64,000 bases of DNA from Dysgonomonas sp. 521 (GCF_010501055.1 NZ_QVMO01000012.1:21472-85471), one strand, 5' to 3'. Numbered from the stretch's first letter, positions 44,194 to 53,411 are shown. The notes: generated by a model from the letters alone, not told the origin. Numbers and translations are program-made.

Positions 44194-45273
44194 TTATCCT
44201 CCATCTTCGTCAAAATTAATCCGTAACTGAACGGCATCGTACCACCCTGTTTCATCGTCACTGTTTTTCAGTCCGAGGCCAATCAGCCGCACTTTGGGAG
44301 ACAAGTCGACAAGCTGCAGGAGTTCGAACCCCGCCTTGTAGAATGTTTCGTAGTCGGAAACGGCTTCCGCAAAGGTTCTGCTGCGGGTAATCATCTTAAA
44401 GTCAGCATATTTGATCTTCAGAGTGACAGTCCTGCCCCTGAATTTTTTCTTATCTATATAATCGAAGGCTTCACGGGCAACTATATCGAGTTCGAAAGCC
44501 AGTTCGTCCAAATTGTCAATATCCCTGTCGAAGGTGGTTTCTGAACTGACGGACTTCCTTATCCGCTTCGATTCTACGGGGCGGTCGTCTATGGCACGGG
44601 CGTTCTGGTAGTATATATGTCCCGCCTTGCCAAAGACGGAGACCAGTTCATTTTCGGAGCGTTGCTTCAAGTCCCAGCCTGTCTTTATCCCTAACTGGTG
44701 CATGAGTTTTGCCGTGACCTTGCCCACCCCGAAAAACTGTTCTACAGCCAGCGTTTCCACAAAATGCTCGGCGACTTTGGGCTTTACTACAAACAGCCCG
44801 TTGGGCTTGTTCTGGTCGGAAGCTATCTTTGCCAGAAACTTGTTGAAAGACACGCCCGCCGAAGCCGTCAGGTGGGTGGTTTCGTATATTTTTTGTTTTA
44901 TCTCCCGCGCTATTTCGGTAGCCGAAGCTATTTGCTTATGGTTCTCGGTCACATCGAGGAAAGCCTCATCGAGGGAGAGCGGCTCCACCAAATCGGTGTA
45001 TTCGTGGAATATATCCATTATCTGCCGCGATACGGACTTATAAACATCGAACCGCGCGGGAACAAATATCAGGTGGGGACATTTGCGCAGGGCGGTCTTG
45101 GAGGCCATAGCCGAACGCACACCGTAACGCCGCGCCTCGTAACTGGCTGCCGCAACCACGCCACGCGGCCCCGCATATCCCACAGCAAGGGGCTTACCCC
45201 TGTATTCCGGGGTGTCGCGCTGCTCGATGGATGCATAAAAGGCATCCATATCTATGTGGATTATTTTTCGCAT
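44194..45273 (-). CDS. dinB: DNA polymerase IV
   Basis: This 359-residue Y-family polymerase copies past DNA lesions. The catalytic carboxylates appear in HIDMDAFYASIEQRD at the N-terminus and in SLDEAFLDVTE near residue 100, and the two HhH motifs follow (FFGVGKVTAKLMHQLGI). The little-finger domain is complete. No SOS operator could be recognised; upstream lies a repeat element. Confidence 0.95.
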   Translation of the reverse strand: MRKIIHIDMDAFYASIEQRDTPEYRGKPLAVGYAGPRGVVAAASYEARRYGVRSAMASKTALRKCPHLIFVPARFDVYKSVSRQIMDIFHEYTDLVEPLSLDEAFLDVTENHKQIASATEIAREIKQKIYETTHLTASAGVSFNKFLAKIASDQNKPNGLFVVKPKVAEHFVETLAVEQFFGVGKVTAKLMHQLGIKTGWDLKQRSENELVSVFGKAGHIYYQNARAIDDRPVESKRIRKSVSSETTFDRDIDNLDELAFELDIVAREAFDYIDKKKFRGRTVTLKIKYADFKMITRSRTFAEAVSDYETFYKAGFELLQLVDLSPKVRLIGLGLKNSDDETGWYDAVQLRINFDEDGG

Positions 45274-45288
45274 TCGGTTTATTTTTAC

Positions 45289-45476
45289 TAAGTAACTGTT
45301 TAAATTTTATACGAATATTTTATTATACCTTTTTCTTCGTTCATTTTTAGGCTGTTTTCGGCTGCTTTTTCCTTTCTCTCAACTCAACCAACGGTCACAG
45401 GAGCGAAGCGTATGTAAATAAGCATCTCTAAAACATCTCTGAAAATTGGAACGAATAAAATTTAAGCAGTTACTAA
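45289..45476. repeat. TIR-family element, full length
   Basis: It starts aagtaactgtttaaatttta and ends atttaagcagttactaa, and has the full family core. It lies 15 bp upstream of the dinB start. Confidence 0.8.
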
Positions 45477-45830
45477 AAAGTGACAAAAGTGACAGTTTTT
45501 TTCTGTTTTTTATTGTTACTTTTTTACTAGTGCTTCGTTGGTATACCTTCACAGAACTGTTATTCGTAATGTGAAATATTTGGTTCTGCCAATTTTAGCT
45601 TCGCTGATTTTCAATTCAATCATTGTCACTTTTTTTTAAGAGTAATTTTTTGTTTCTGTCATGCTGACGACAAGAAGCATCTCTTGTCTCGTTCTCCTTT
45701 GAGCAACGAGATACTTCGTTCCTCGGCATGAGAAAGAGAATGTAGCATTAATTATTAATGCAAATCAAGGGTTGCTTTGGGTTGCAGTATACTATTATAA
45801 ATCAACCTTCTGTTTTGCAACCAGGGTTCT
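45477..45830. other. Gene-free AT-rich stretch
   Basis: No gene is seen between dinB and murI. The stretch 45655-45735 has an imperfect palindrome beginning tgtcatgctgacgacaag, similar in style to the centre of the element at 28187-28337. Confidence 0.4.
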
Positions 45831-45853
45831 AAGTCCACGAAGTGGGCTAATAT

Positions 45854-46000
45854 GGATAACTACGGGTAAAACCCGTGGAAAAAGCGGATAGGGAGAGGCC
45901 GTCTATGTAGGAGGCGAATGGCATTTGTTTTTGCTATTTGCCTCCTACGGAGACACATTCTTCTGTCAGTTCCTGCCACGGGTTTTACCCGTGGTTATCC
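45854..46000. repeat. Nested palindromic element
   Basis: The 25-bp segment at 45854-45878 and the one at 45976-46000 are inverted copies of each other with one mismatch, and each is itself a hairpin (ACGGGT/ACCCGT). Between them lies a third inverted pair, taggaggc and gcctccta near 45920-45960. A TIR-family fragment follows at 46027-46056. Confidence 0.7.
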
Positions 46001-46166
46001 ACCTTCAGTCCCTTCGGGACAATAAATTTGAACGAATAAAATTTAAACAGACTCTTATATAAGATAAAGTTAGAGAAAAAAAGTAACGTGAACAGCTCAG
46101 AATATGAGAAAAATATATTGTTCAAGTCCTCGCCCTTGAGTTAGACTATTAGAAACTGTTTAAATT

Positions 46167-46994
46167 TTATTCCAACGTTATATGCTTCACTTCAATCTCT
46201 TTATGGAGGAAGATGGTCGCGGCTTCTGAAAATTTTTCGGGAGATTCGGTTGTAAAGTAACGTGTTGCCCCTCCCTTTGTACATACATTATCCATATCGG
46301 GATGGCGGTGGAGATAGTCCTGCAGGCTGCGGGCTATATATCCTCCCTGAGGCAGGGCTGTAACGCCGCCGGGCAAGAAACGCTTAATCTTATCCAACAA
46401 CAACGGGTAATGTGTGCAGCCGAGAATAAGGGTATCGATCTGCGGGTCTTTGGATAATATATTGTCAAGGTTCTTCTTTATAAAATAATCCGCTCCTTCG
46501 CTCTCGTATTCCCTGTTCTCAACCAGCGGAACCCACATAGGGCAGGCCTCGCCCGTTACCTTTATGTCAGGGAAAAACTTGTTTATCTCCAACGGGTACG
46601 ACCCTGATTGTATAGTACCTACCGTACCCACAATACCCACATGACGGCTTTTGGTTACTTGTCCGACGATTTCGGCTGTAGGGCGTATTACGCCAAGCAC
46701 CCTTTTGTCGGGGTCTATATCAGGGAGGTCATTTTGCTGGATAGTACGCAGCGCCTTTGCCGAAGCTGTATTACATGCCAGTACAACAAGGTTGCAACCC
46801 ATGTCGAACAGGGCTTCGACTGCCTGTTTGGTAAATTCATAAACAACTTCAAACGAACGCGAACCATAGGGCGCACGGGAATTGTCGCCGAGATAGCAAT
46901 AGTCATACTCAGGCATAAGGGCTTGTATTTCCGACAGGATCGTTAAGCCGCCATATCCTGAATCAAATACACCAATGGGACCGGGTTTAAGCAT
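46167..46994 (-). CDS. murI: Glutamate racemase
   Basis: From the ATG at 46994 the protein has 275 residues; the frame to 47039 adds an unlikely tail. It makes D-glutamate for peptidoglycan. The substrate motif GVFDSGYGGLTI, the first catalytic Cys in VLACNTASAKAL and the second in ILGCTHYPLL are all present. Its stop codon lies inside a TIR-family terminal repeat at 46152-46170. A -7 box is at 47077-47084. Confidence 0.95.
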   Translation of the reverse strand: MLKPGPIGVFDSGYGGLTILSEIQALMPEYDYCYLGDNSRAPYGSRSFEVVYEFTKQAVEALFDMGCNLVVLACNTASAKALRTIQQNDLPDIDPDKRVLGVIRPTAEIVGQVTKSRHVGIVGTVGTIQSGSYPLEINKFFPDIKVTGEACPMWVPLVENREYESEGADYFIKKNLDNILSKDPQIDTLILGCTHYPLLLDKIKRFLPGGVTALPQGGYIARSLQDYLHRHPDMDNVCTKGGATRYFTTESPEKFSEAATIFLHKEIEVKHITLE

Positions 46995-47076
46995 TCGTTT
47001 TTGTTTTATACAGATATAGTGAAAGCCGAGCGCAATCAAGCTTGCTTGAAGTTGCCGAGGCGCATCCTATATTATG

Positions 47077-47084
47077 CAAAGATA
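47077..47084 (-). promoter_or_regulatory. Bacteroidota -7 box for murI
   Basis: The minus strand reads TATCTTTG, 83 bp upstream of the murI start. Confidence 0.5.
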
Positions 47085-47110
47085 AATACAATATTGGAGG
47101 TAAAGAGATA

Positions 47111-47281
47111 AGAGCCTGTTTAAATTTTATACGAATATTTTATTATATCTTTTTCTTCGTTCATTTTTAGTCTGTTTCCGGCTGTTTTTTCCTTTCTCTC
47201 AACTCAACCAGCGGTCACAGGAGCGAAGCGTATGTAAATAAACATCTCTAAAAATTGGAACGAATAAAATTGAAACAGTTA
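47111..47281. repeat. TIR-family element, full length
   Basis: It starts agagcctgtttaaatttta and ends aaaattgaaacagtta. The final tta is the stop codon of the 106-residue protein that follows at 47279. Compared with other copies one catctctaaaa unit is missing. Confidence 0.8.
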
Positions 47282-47599
47282 TTTAGTCATTTCATCCAGC
47301 GTGTGCCCCCAGTCGTACTCGTTGATATGCTCCCCAAAGGCCTTGCGGGCAACATCCAAAACATCTTTGTCGAGTTTAATATCCGTTTCGTACAGGTTAC
47401 TGACCGTGTTTTCGAGAGCGATCAGCCATTCGTTAAGTTCGAGGTAATACCGTGCATCTTTTACCAGAAAACCGAGGTATTCTTTCATGGGTACTACCTT
47501 TGTGATAAGTTGAAATGAGAGAGCTTTAGTCCGGGCTTCTTCTCCCTGTGCTACTTGTTCGAGCAAGTCAATAAATTGAGTCGTCAGTTCTTTATTCAT
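47279..47599 (-). CDS. Small cytoplasmic protein of unknown function
   Basis: This 106-residue, mostly helical acidic protein has no recognised domain. Its start overlaps the end of the upstream secreted-protein gene by 8 bp, so it is coupled to it. The stop codon is supplied by the end of the repeat element at 47111-47281. Confidence 0.6.
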   Translation of the reverse strand: MNKELTTQFIDLLEQVAQGEEARTKALSFQLITKVVPMKEYLGFLVKDARYYLELNEWLIALENTVSNLYETDIKLDKDVLDVARKAFGEHINEYDWGHTLDEMTK

Positions 47600-48152
47600 T
47601 TTCTTTTTCTATTTTGGCACAACCTTTATAAATATGACCCCTGAAATTAATAAAAATTTCGAAAAAAGACACTTCTTCACATATACAAAGTTCACAAACC
47701 TGCTGTTCGCGGGGAAAATAGGAATAGCCTCTCACAAGTCCATATATATTCTCACCTTCGCATCCGAACATAAAAGAGAAGCTGTTGTCGATAAAATCGT
47801 TGACATCTATCTTTAGTTTGTATGAGGACTTTCCTGCTTCGGGGTGGGTAAAGGTTAATAAATGCTCTTTTATTTCTGCATTCCAGAACGGTTCATCGCC
47901 TTCGGCATGAAAAGAAAGCCCGGCATCAAATACTTTCGACAAAAAAGACGTAGCCTGCAAACGCCCTGTCTGTTCCAGTTCTTCGGGATGCTTCCAGTCC
48001 ATCGTTTTCTCATTCAGATTCCAGACTTTTATAGAAGTATCGGAAATACTGCCGGCAAAGAGGTACTCTGAGTTTTTGTTGTCCTGATATAACTCCTGTG
48101 CGAAGAAAGGCAGGGAGAAGCAAAGCAATAGTATGATTAAGATAGTTTTCAT
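47592..48152 (-). CDS. Secreted protein with a COG3650-like region
   Basis: This 186-residue protein has a clear signal peptide (MKTILIILLLCFSLPFFAQ). The middle motif AEGDEPFWNAEI and the late FRGHIYKGCAKI resemble the COG3650-type domain found in small envelope proteins, whose role is unknown. Five Cys residues in the C-terminal half could form disulfides outside the cytoplasm. It is coupled to the small downstream gene. Confidence 0.6.
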   Translation of the reverse strand: MKTILIILLLCFSLPFFAQELYQDNKNSEYLFAGSISDTSIKVWNLNEKTMDWKHPEELEQTGRLQATSFLSKVFDAGLSFHAEGDEPFWNAEIKEHLLTFTHPEAGKSSYKLKIDVNDFIDNSFSFMFGCEGENIYGLVRGYSYFPREQQVCELCICEEVSFFEIFINFRGHIYKGCAKIEKENE

Positions 48153-48162
48153 ATTTGCATAA

Positions 48163-48285
48163 TTACTCTTTAGGATAATTCTTTAATACTGCATACAATC
48201 TTTCTTCTGCTTCTCCACTCATTTTGCCGATTTTCACCTCTACATTTTTCAGGTTTTTCAATTTTGTCTTGTCCTGAAATAGCGT
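48163..48285 (-). pseudogene. C-terminal remnant of an unidentified gene
   Basis: On the minus strand an open frame without a start codon reads DKTKLKNLKNVEVKIGKMSG and onward to a stop at 48163-48165, ending 10 bp before the ATG of the next gene. Its 5' part seems to have been lost where the transposase module lies. It may once have been the upstream partner of the secreted protein. Confidence 0.4.
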
Positions 48286-48340
48286 TACTCAAAAAAGAGT
48301 AAAGTTATGGAAGAAAACGATTCTCAGTAGTGGCGCCACG

Positions 48341-48802
48341 TTAAAGAATCCAATCGAAAAGGAATTGTTCATCGTAATTCACTCCAAATTTCTGAAGAAT
48401 ATCAATATATTCCGTCTTAAAATCCCGCTTCTTATGATGTTCGCGTTGGTTAAGAATATATTTCGCCACAGCATCAAGATGAGAAGCTGAGTAAGAAAAA
48501 ACACCGTACCCGTCCTGCCATTGGAAATGAAAAGGTATAACCCCCTTCTCATTAATAAATTTTGAAGAATTAGATTTCACATCCCTGACCAAGTTGGATA
48601 CAGAAACATTCGGATGCAAACCAACCAATATGTGAACATGGTCAGGATTGGCATAAATAGCACACAATTTACATTTTCGGTTAGTAATAATACCACTCAT
48701 ATATTTTTGAAGTTCTTCACGAAAAGACTCATCAATTAAAGCTTCACGGGATTTTACAGCAAAGACAAGTTGAAGATATATCTGGCTATATGTATTTGGC
48801 AT
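48341..48802 (-). CDS. REP-associated tyrosine transposase (RAYT, Y1/IS200-like)
   Basis: This 153-residue single-domain Y1 transposase has the HUH motif in DHVHILVG (His55, His57) and a likely catalytic Tyr115 in KYILNQREHHKK. The RAYT subgroup acts on short palindromic REP sequences rather than on classical IS ends. Hairpins with the GTGGCGCCAC or GCCACGTAGTGG motif lie directly downstream (about 48328-48340) and upstream (48850-48870). The last 20 bases of the gene are echoed in both copies of the tandem repeat to the right. Confidence 0.88.
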   Translation of the reverse strand: MPNTYSQIYLQLVFAVKSREALIDESFREELQKYMSGIITNRKCKLCAIYANPDHVHILVGLHPNVSVSNLVRDVKSNSSKFINEKGVIPFHFQWQDGYGVFSYSASHLDAVAKYILNQREHHKKRDFKTEYIDILQKFGVNYDEQFLFDWIL

Positions 48803-48840
48803 GCCATGTTGAATAAAGATTGTTAACCAAAGGTATAAAA

Positions 48841-49473
48841 TATCTATAATATGGCACCACTACGTGGCGCTGTTTTAATTCTCATTCTTTTTCCTGTGCT
48901 TCCGCACAGGGCTATAAACAGGTAACTGCTACGCAGTACTTGATACAAATATACTCTAACACCAACAGGTTTATTTTCAAACAAATACAACATACCATTA
49001 CATGTCTCTTTATGAATAAATCTTATAGCACAACATTTTAAGCTATCAGCTTATAATAAAACCGCTAAGCGGTTCCCTGTTCATAGCCCTGTGCGGAAGC
49101 ACGGGGTATAAGATCAATAGTGAAAAGTCAGTGCCACGTAGTGGTACTATGTTAATGAATCCAATCGAAAACATTTAATTAATTACGCCAGTTCACTCAG
49201 GGCTATAAACAGGTAACTGCTACGCAGTACTTGATACAAACATACTCTAACACCAACAGGTTTATTTTCAACCAAATACAACATACCATTACATGTCTCT
49301 TTATGAATAAATCTTATAGCACAACATTTTAAGCTATCAGCTTGTAATAAAACCGCTAAGCGGTTCCCTGTTCATAGCCCTGTGCGGAAGCACGGGGTAT
49401 AAGATCAATAGTGAAAAGTCAGTGCCACGTAGTGGTACTATGTTAATGAATCCAATCGAAAACATTTAATTAA
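48841..49473. repeat. REP hairpin array with a 291-bp tandem duplication
   Basis: Copy 1 (48907-49197) and copy 2 (49198-49488) are direct repeats with a 291-bp period and few differences. Each copy contains short hairpins: actgctacgcagt, aagctatcagctt, aaccgctaagcggtt, the cctgtgc/gcac stem and gtgccacgtagtggtac. Each ends with a segment like the 3' end of the transposase (ttaatgaatccaatcgaaaa at 49152 and 49443). The duplication includes the last 15 bp of the ABC-F gene. No gene is present. Confidence 0.85.
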
Positions 49474-51351
49474 TTAAGCCAGTTCACTCAATTCCAGCCA
49501 GCGCATGGTCTTTTCTTCTATCTCGTCTATCAGTTCGCTTATACGGTTCGATTTCGCCATCAGTTCATCAGCCGAAAGCGTTCCGCTGGAAAGCTCATTT
49601 TCAATAGTTGATTTTTCTTCTTCAAGCTTCGGTATCAGGGCATCCAGTTCCTCAAATTCGCGTCTTTCCTTAAACGATAGTTTTTTCTTTTCTTCATTCT
49701 TCGGCTGAGATCGCTGTACTTTTTCCTCTTTCGGTTTGGCTGCTTGCTGTTGCTCCTTTTCCAGCTCCTCCTGTATCTCTTTCCACTCGCGGTATTGTGT
49801 GTAATTGCCGGGAAAATCCTTAATCTTCGCATTCCCCTGAAAAGCAAGCAGATGGCCTACCACCTTGTCCATAAAGTAACGGTCGTGCGATACAACAATT
49901 ACACAGCCCTTGAACTGTTGCAGGTATTCTTCCAGTATATTCAGCGTTACTATATCAAGGTCGTTTGTAGGCTCGTCCAGTACAAGGAAGTTAGGGTTGG
50001 TAATCAGTACCGTACACAGGTAAAGACGGCGTTTCTCTCCTCCCGACAGTTTATAAACAAAGTTATGCTGCTTCTCCGGCGGGAACAGAAAGTGTTGCAG
50101 AAACTGAGAGGCTGTGAGGCGGCTGCCATTGCCCAAGTCGATAACTTCGGCAATATTCTGTACCACATCGATAACTTTCATCTGCTCATCGAATTTCAGC
50201 CCGTCCTGGCTGTAATAGCCGAATTTTACGGTCTCGCCAATGTCGAAGCCTCCCCTATCAGGAGCCACTTCTCCCATCAGCATTTTTATGAAAGTAGATT
50301 TACCAGTACCGTTATTACCCACAACTCCCAGTTTTTCGTAGCGGGCAAAAACATAGTTGAAGTCTTCAAGTATCTTAATGTCGCCAAATGCCTTATATAC
50401 ATGTTGAGCCTCAAAAATTTTGTTGCCGATATAAGCGCCTTTCATCTGCAACTGCACATTACCCGCATCGCGTACCTGCTGTGCTTTCTTCTCCAAATCA
50501 TAGAATGCATCGATACGTGATTTTGCTTTCGTGCCGCGTGCCTGTGGCTGGCGGCGCATCCATTCCAGTTCTTTGCGCAGGAGGTTGTTTGCGCGGTCTA
50601 TCTCAGCATTCTGGGCAGAAACACGCTCGTCACGTTTTTCCAGATAGTAAGAGTAATTGCCTTTATATTGAAACAGTTGCTGCTGGTCTATTTCGATAAT
50701 CTCGTTACACACACGGTCGAGGAAATAACGGTCGTGCGTCACCATCAGCAGGCTAAGGCGCGAACGTTGCAAATGCTCTTCGAGCCATTCCACCATATCA
50801 AGGTCGAGGTGGTTGGTAGGCTCGTCCAGAATAATCAGGTCGGGTTCGGTAATCAGTACATTAGCCAGAGCTACGCGTTTGAGTTGGCCTCCCGACAGTT
50901 CGGATATCTTCTGGTCAAAATCGGTGATCTTCAACTGCGCCAGAATCTGTTTTGCCCGGTGTTCGTAGTCCCATGCCTGCAATACATCCATCTTCTGCAA
51001 TATAGCGTCAAGGTTGGAATGGTCTTTCGAATTGATTACCTGTTCGTACTCGGCAATCAAATCCGTAACTTCATTTCCCGATTGGAAACAGGCTTCGAGC
51101 ACACTCAGCCCGCCCGGATATACAGGGTCTTGTTCGAGATAGGCTACGCGCAGGTCGCGGCGGAATACCACCGAACCGCTGTCGTAAGGCTCTTTTCCTG
51201 TAAGGATATTTAATAATGTTGTTTTACCCGAACCGTTTTTAGCTATCAGCCCGATACGTTCGCCTTCGGCAATACCGAAAGAAATGTCACGAAACAGTAC
51301 CAGATCGCCAAAACTCTTTGTTAGTCCTTCTACTTGCAGGAAAGATGCCAT
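49474..51351 (-). CDS. ABC-F family ATPase (Uup-like)
   Basis: This 625-residue soluble protein has two ABC domains. The first has Walker A AKNGSGKTT and signature LSGGQLKRVALA; the second has GNNGTGKSTF and LSGGEKRRLYLC. The interdomain linker holds the WMRRQPQARGTKAKSRIDAF segment. A Lys/Glu-rich coiled coil (about 535-625) at the end is typical of Uup. ABC-F proteins act on the ribosome in the cytoplasm rather than as transporters. Its last codons are duplicated in the adjacent repeat array. Confidence 0.9.
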   Translation of the reverse strand: MASFLQVEGLTKSFGDLVLFRDISFGIAEGERIGLIAKNGSGKTTLLNILTGKEPYDSGSVVFRRDLRVAYLEQDPVYPGGLSVLEACFQSGNEVTDLIAEYEQVINSKDHSNLDAILQKMDVLQAWDYEHRAKQILAQLKITDFDQKISELSGGQLKRVALANVLITEPDLIILDEPTNHLDLDMVEWLEEHLQRSRLSLLMVTHDRYFLDRVCNEIIEIDQQQLFQYKGNYSYYLEKRDERVSAQNAEIDRANNLLRKELEWMRRQPQARGTKAKSRIDAFYDLEKKAQQVRDAGNVQLQMKGAYIGNKIFEAQHVYKAFGDIKILEDFNYVFARYEKLGVVGNNGTGKSTFIKMLMGEVAPDRGGFDIGETVKFGYYSQDGLKFDEQMKVIDVVQNIAEVIDLGNGSRLTASQFLQHFLFPPEKQHNFVYKLSGGEKRRLYLCTVLITNPNFLVLDEPTNDLDIVTLNILEEYLQQFKGCVIVVSHDRYFMDKVVGHLLAFQGNAKIKDFPGNYTQYREWKEIQEELEKEQQQAAKPKEEKVQRSQPKNEEKKKLSFKERREFEELDALIPKLEEEKSTIENELSSGTLSADELMAKSNRISELIDEIEEKTMRWLELSELA

Positions 51352-51369
51352 ATATTCAATTAATAGTTA

Positions 51370-51583
51370 AGAAACTGTTTAAATTTTATACGAATATTTT
51401 ATTATACCTTTTTCTTCGTTCATTTTTAGTCTGTTTTCGGCTGTTTTTTCCTTTCTCTCAACTCAAATAGCCCGCTATTATCGTTTCGAGGAAGAACCAA
51501 CGGTCACAGGAGCGAAGCGTATGTAAAAAAGCATCTCTAAAACAGCTCTAAAAATTTGAACGAATAAAATTTAAAGAGTTTCT
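51370..51583. repeat. TIR-family element, long form
   Basis: It starts agaaactgtttaaatttta and ends aaaatttaaagagtttct and includes the ttatcgtttcgaggaag segment. Its right end overlaps the stop codon of the SUKH-like gene; its left end is about 20 bp before the ABC-F start. Confidence 0.8.
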
Positions 51584-52073
51584 AAGTTGTTAGTAAAAAT
51601 TTATTCAGAAAAGAAGACAGGTTTTCGGCAATCAATACCGGCGTTTCATATTCCGGCTCGCTCCCCTGATAAATCTTGCCATAGTTCTCATTATTCACGC
51701 AAATAGCGATATAGGAATAGTAATCGTTTACCGACATATAAAACGGTATGAAGATTTCCCAGAATTGCTGTATTTCCGCTTTCATATCTTCATCGGCGTA
51801 CATCAGGCTATCCATCTCGAATGTATTCCACACAAAAGCGTCATCCACTTTTCCGTACTCCTGCTGGTAATCTTTATATGATAAGAACCACTGGGTTTCG
51901 TCAGGTGAAGCTGTTTCTGAGAAAGAACAGATAAAGTCGATAAACTCCTGCGGCGTTTTCGCCAGCCTTTTTTCGGCCAGTGCGGGAAGTATTATTTTCG
52001 ACCTGTCTACAGGCGTAAAGTCCACAGACCATTTCAAATCGGTCAATCTGTTTAAAAATATGTTTGCTTCCAT
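51582..52073 (-). CDS. SMI1/KNR4 (SUKH)-like protein
   Basis: This 163-residue acidic protein has a C-terminal half with the pattern YSYIAICVNNENYGKIYQGS, followed by a helix with LIAENLSSFLNKF, which matches SUKH/SMI1-KNR4 domains. Many SUKH proteins are immunity proteins against secreted toxins, but no toxin gene is seen in the window, so a role in immunity is only possible. Confidence 0.65.
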   Translation of the reverse strand: MEANIFLNRLTDLKWSVDFTPVDRSKIILPALAEKRLAKTPQEFIDFICSFSETASPDETQWFLSYKDYQQEYGKVDDAFVWNTFEMDSLMYADEDMKAEIQQFWEIFIPFYMSVNDYYSYIAICVNNENYGKIYQGSEPEYETPVLIAENLSSFLNKFLLTT

Positions 52074-52118
52074 GATTTTTACCTTTTTTTATTCCCGGTA
52101 TTTTTCCGTTATTAAAGA

Positions 52119-52994
52119 TTATTCAATCCATGTTAACCTTGATGACAAAACAGTCCAGTTTCCATTTTCTTTTTTCAAATATGCCTCGCCTCCCTGATAA
52201 ACCAACCTGAAGTAAACTTTTGCATACTCCATATCTTTATCAAAAACGACAGAATAAGCCTGCGGATATGATAGCAATTGCCAATAGCCACCCCAATGAC
52301 CATCCCATATTTTGACCTCGTCTTCGAGGAAAGCCTTTCGCTTTTCTACTTCCCGCCTGCCCCTGTTTGGGCTAAAATAAAGTTTTCCCTTAACCTTCCA
52401 ATAGCTATTTCCTAAGAAATTGTTCAGAGCAACATTGTACTTTGGCACCAAATAAGTTATTCTTTTCGACTGACTATTTACATTAGGTCTGAAATCCATT
52501 ATGGAATCTGTCAAAACCTCCTTATACCCCAGCATGTCATTTATAGAGCCAGATGCCTCAAGATACAAATTTATCCTCCTTCTATCTATAACTTTTTCAG
52601 ATGTCGCGCTTTTTTTAATAAAACAGGTTACTATACTATCTGTTTCCTCTTCTGTATAATACACTTTATCAACAAAATAGATTTTTACAGAGTTTTGGAC
52701 TATCAAGGTTTTTACATTCTGATAAATGCTGTCTCCCCATTCGGAATTGCCCACCGAAATAAGATCCAATGGCTTGTAAAAAGCTGAAAATACCTTATAC
52801 GTATTCTGTATAGTATCGCTCAGGCTAAGAAGTTCGTCCTTACCAATAGGTTTTATCTCTTCTTGCCAATTCCTGAAAAAGTCATTGAGCATGATTTTTG
52901 ACTTTTTCTTATATGCTGTCTCCAAAATATCCTGCGCCTGAGCATAATCCAAAATACAGAAAAACAACAACAATATAATCAGTATTTTTTTCAT
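52119..52994 (-). CDS. Secreted protein of unknown function
   Basis: This 291-residue protein has a signal peptide (MKKILIILLLFFCILDYAQA). The mature part is mixed alpha/beta with many Tyr and Trp near the C-terminus (WDGHWGGYWQLLSYPQAYSV). No known domain is recognised. It lies upstream of the SUKH-like gene with a 45-bp gap and may be co-transcribed with it. A -7 box is at 53022-53029. Confidence 0.65.
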   Translation of the reverse strand: MKKILIILLLFFCILDYAQAQDILETAYKKKSKIMLNDFFRNWQEEIKPIGKDELLSLSDTIQNTYKVFSAFYKPLDLISVGNSEWGDSIYQNVKTLIVQNSVKIYFVDKVYYTEEETDSIVTCFIKKSATSEKVIDRRRINLYLEASGSINDMLGYKEVLTDSIMDFRPNVNSQSKRITYLVPKYNVALNNFLGNSYWKVKGKLYFSPNRGRREVEKRKAFLEDEVKIWDGHWGGYWQLLSYPQAYSVVFDKDMEYAKVYFRLVYQGGEAYLKKENGNWTVLSSRLTWIE

Positions 52995-53021
52995 TATCCG
53001 AATATTAAACTCTAATTCCTA

Positions 53022-53029
53022 CAAAGGTA
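53022..53029 (-). promoter_or_regulatory. Bacteroidota -7 box for the 52119 gene
   Basis: The minus strand reads TACCTTTG, 28 bp upstream of the start at 52994. Confidence 0.55.
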
Positions 53030-53122
53030 ATTAAAAAGAAAGACACAGGCATTTGTTGCAGGGCATCAAAATCGGATAAGTTTTTTTATAGATTCTATAT
53101 CCGGAGCTATTGAGTGTTGTTT

Positions 53123-53411
53123 TGTAGGAGCAGGGTTTGCCTGCCTGTATATGAATAATGCGAATCAAGGGTTAAATGTGCTGTTTTTTGTCCCTTTAGG
53201 GACTGAATGTTGGTAGAAAGAAGCTTTAACCGGTTAATTGCGTGCCGTCAGGTACGCAATATCTACAGAACAATTCACATTTTGTACCTGACGGCACAAA
53301 AAACGAATTTCATTCATGTTTCTACCAATATGATGTACCTAACGGCACATTTAACCCTTGATTCGCATGAATAATATCTATATCGGGCGGGCAAACCCTG
53401 CCCCTACATGA
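53123..53411. repeat. Long imperfect palindrome
   Basis: The outer arms, about 60 bp each (53123-53181 and 53345-53411), are imperfect inverted copies beginning tgtaggagcagggtttgc. Within them lie perfect 14-bp arms GTGCCGTCAGGTAC at 53242-53255 and its complement at 53284-53297. No ORF is present. Together with the two elements that follow, it fills a gap of 916 bp (52995-53910) with no gene. Confidence 0.75.

Noticed and set aside
48841-49473. CRISPR array
   Set aside because: The repeats are two long tandem copies with small hairpins, not short repeats with unique spacers, and no cas genes are near.
49744-50520. 258-residue ORF antisense to the ABC-F gene
   Set aside because: It lies wholly within a clear two-domain ATPase gene and has shadow-frame composition.
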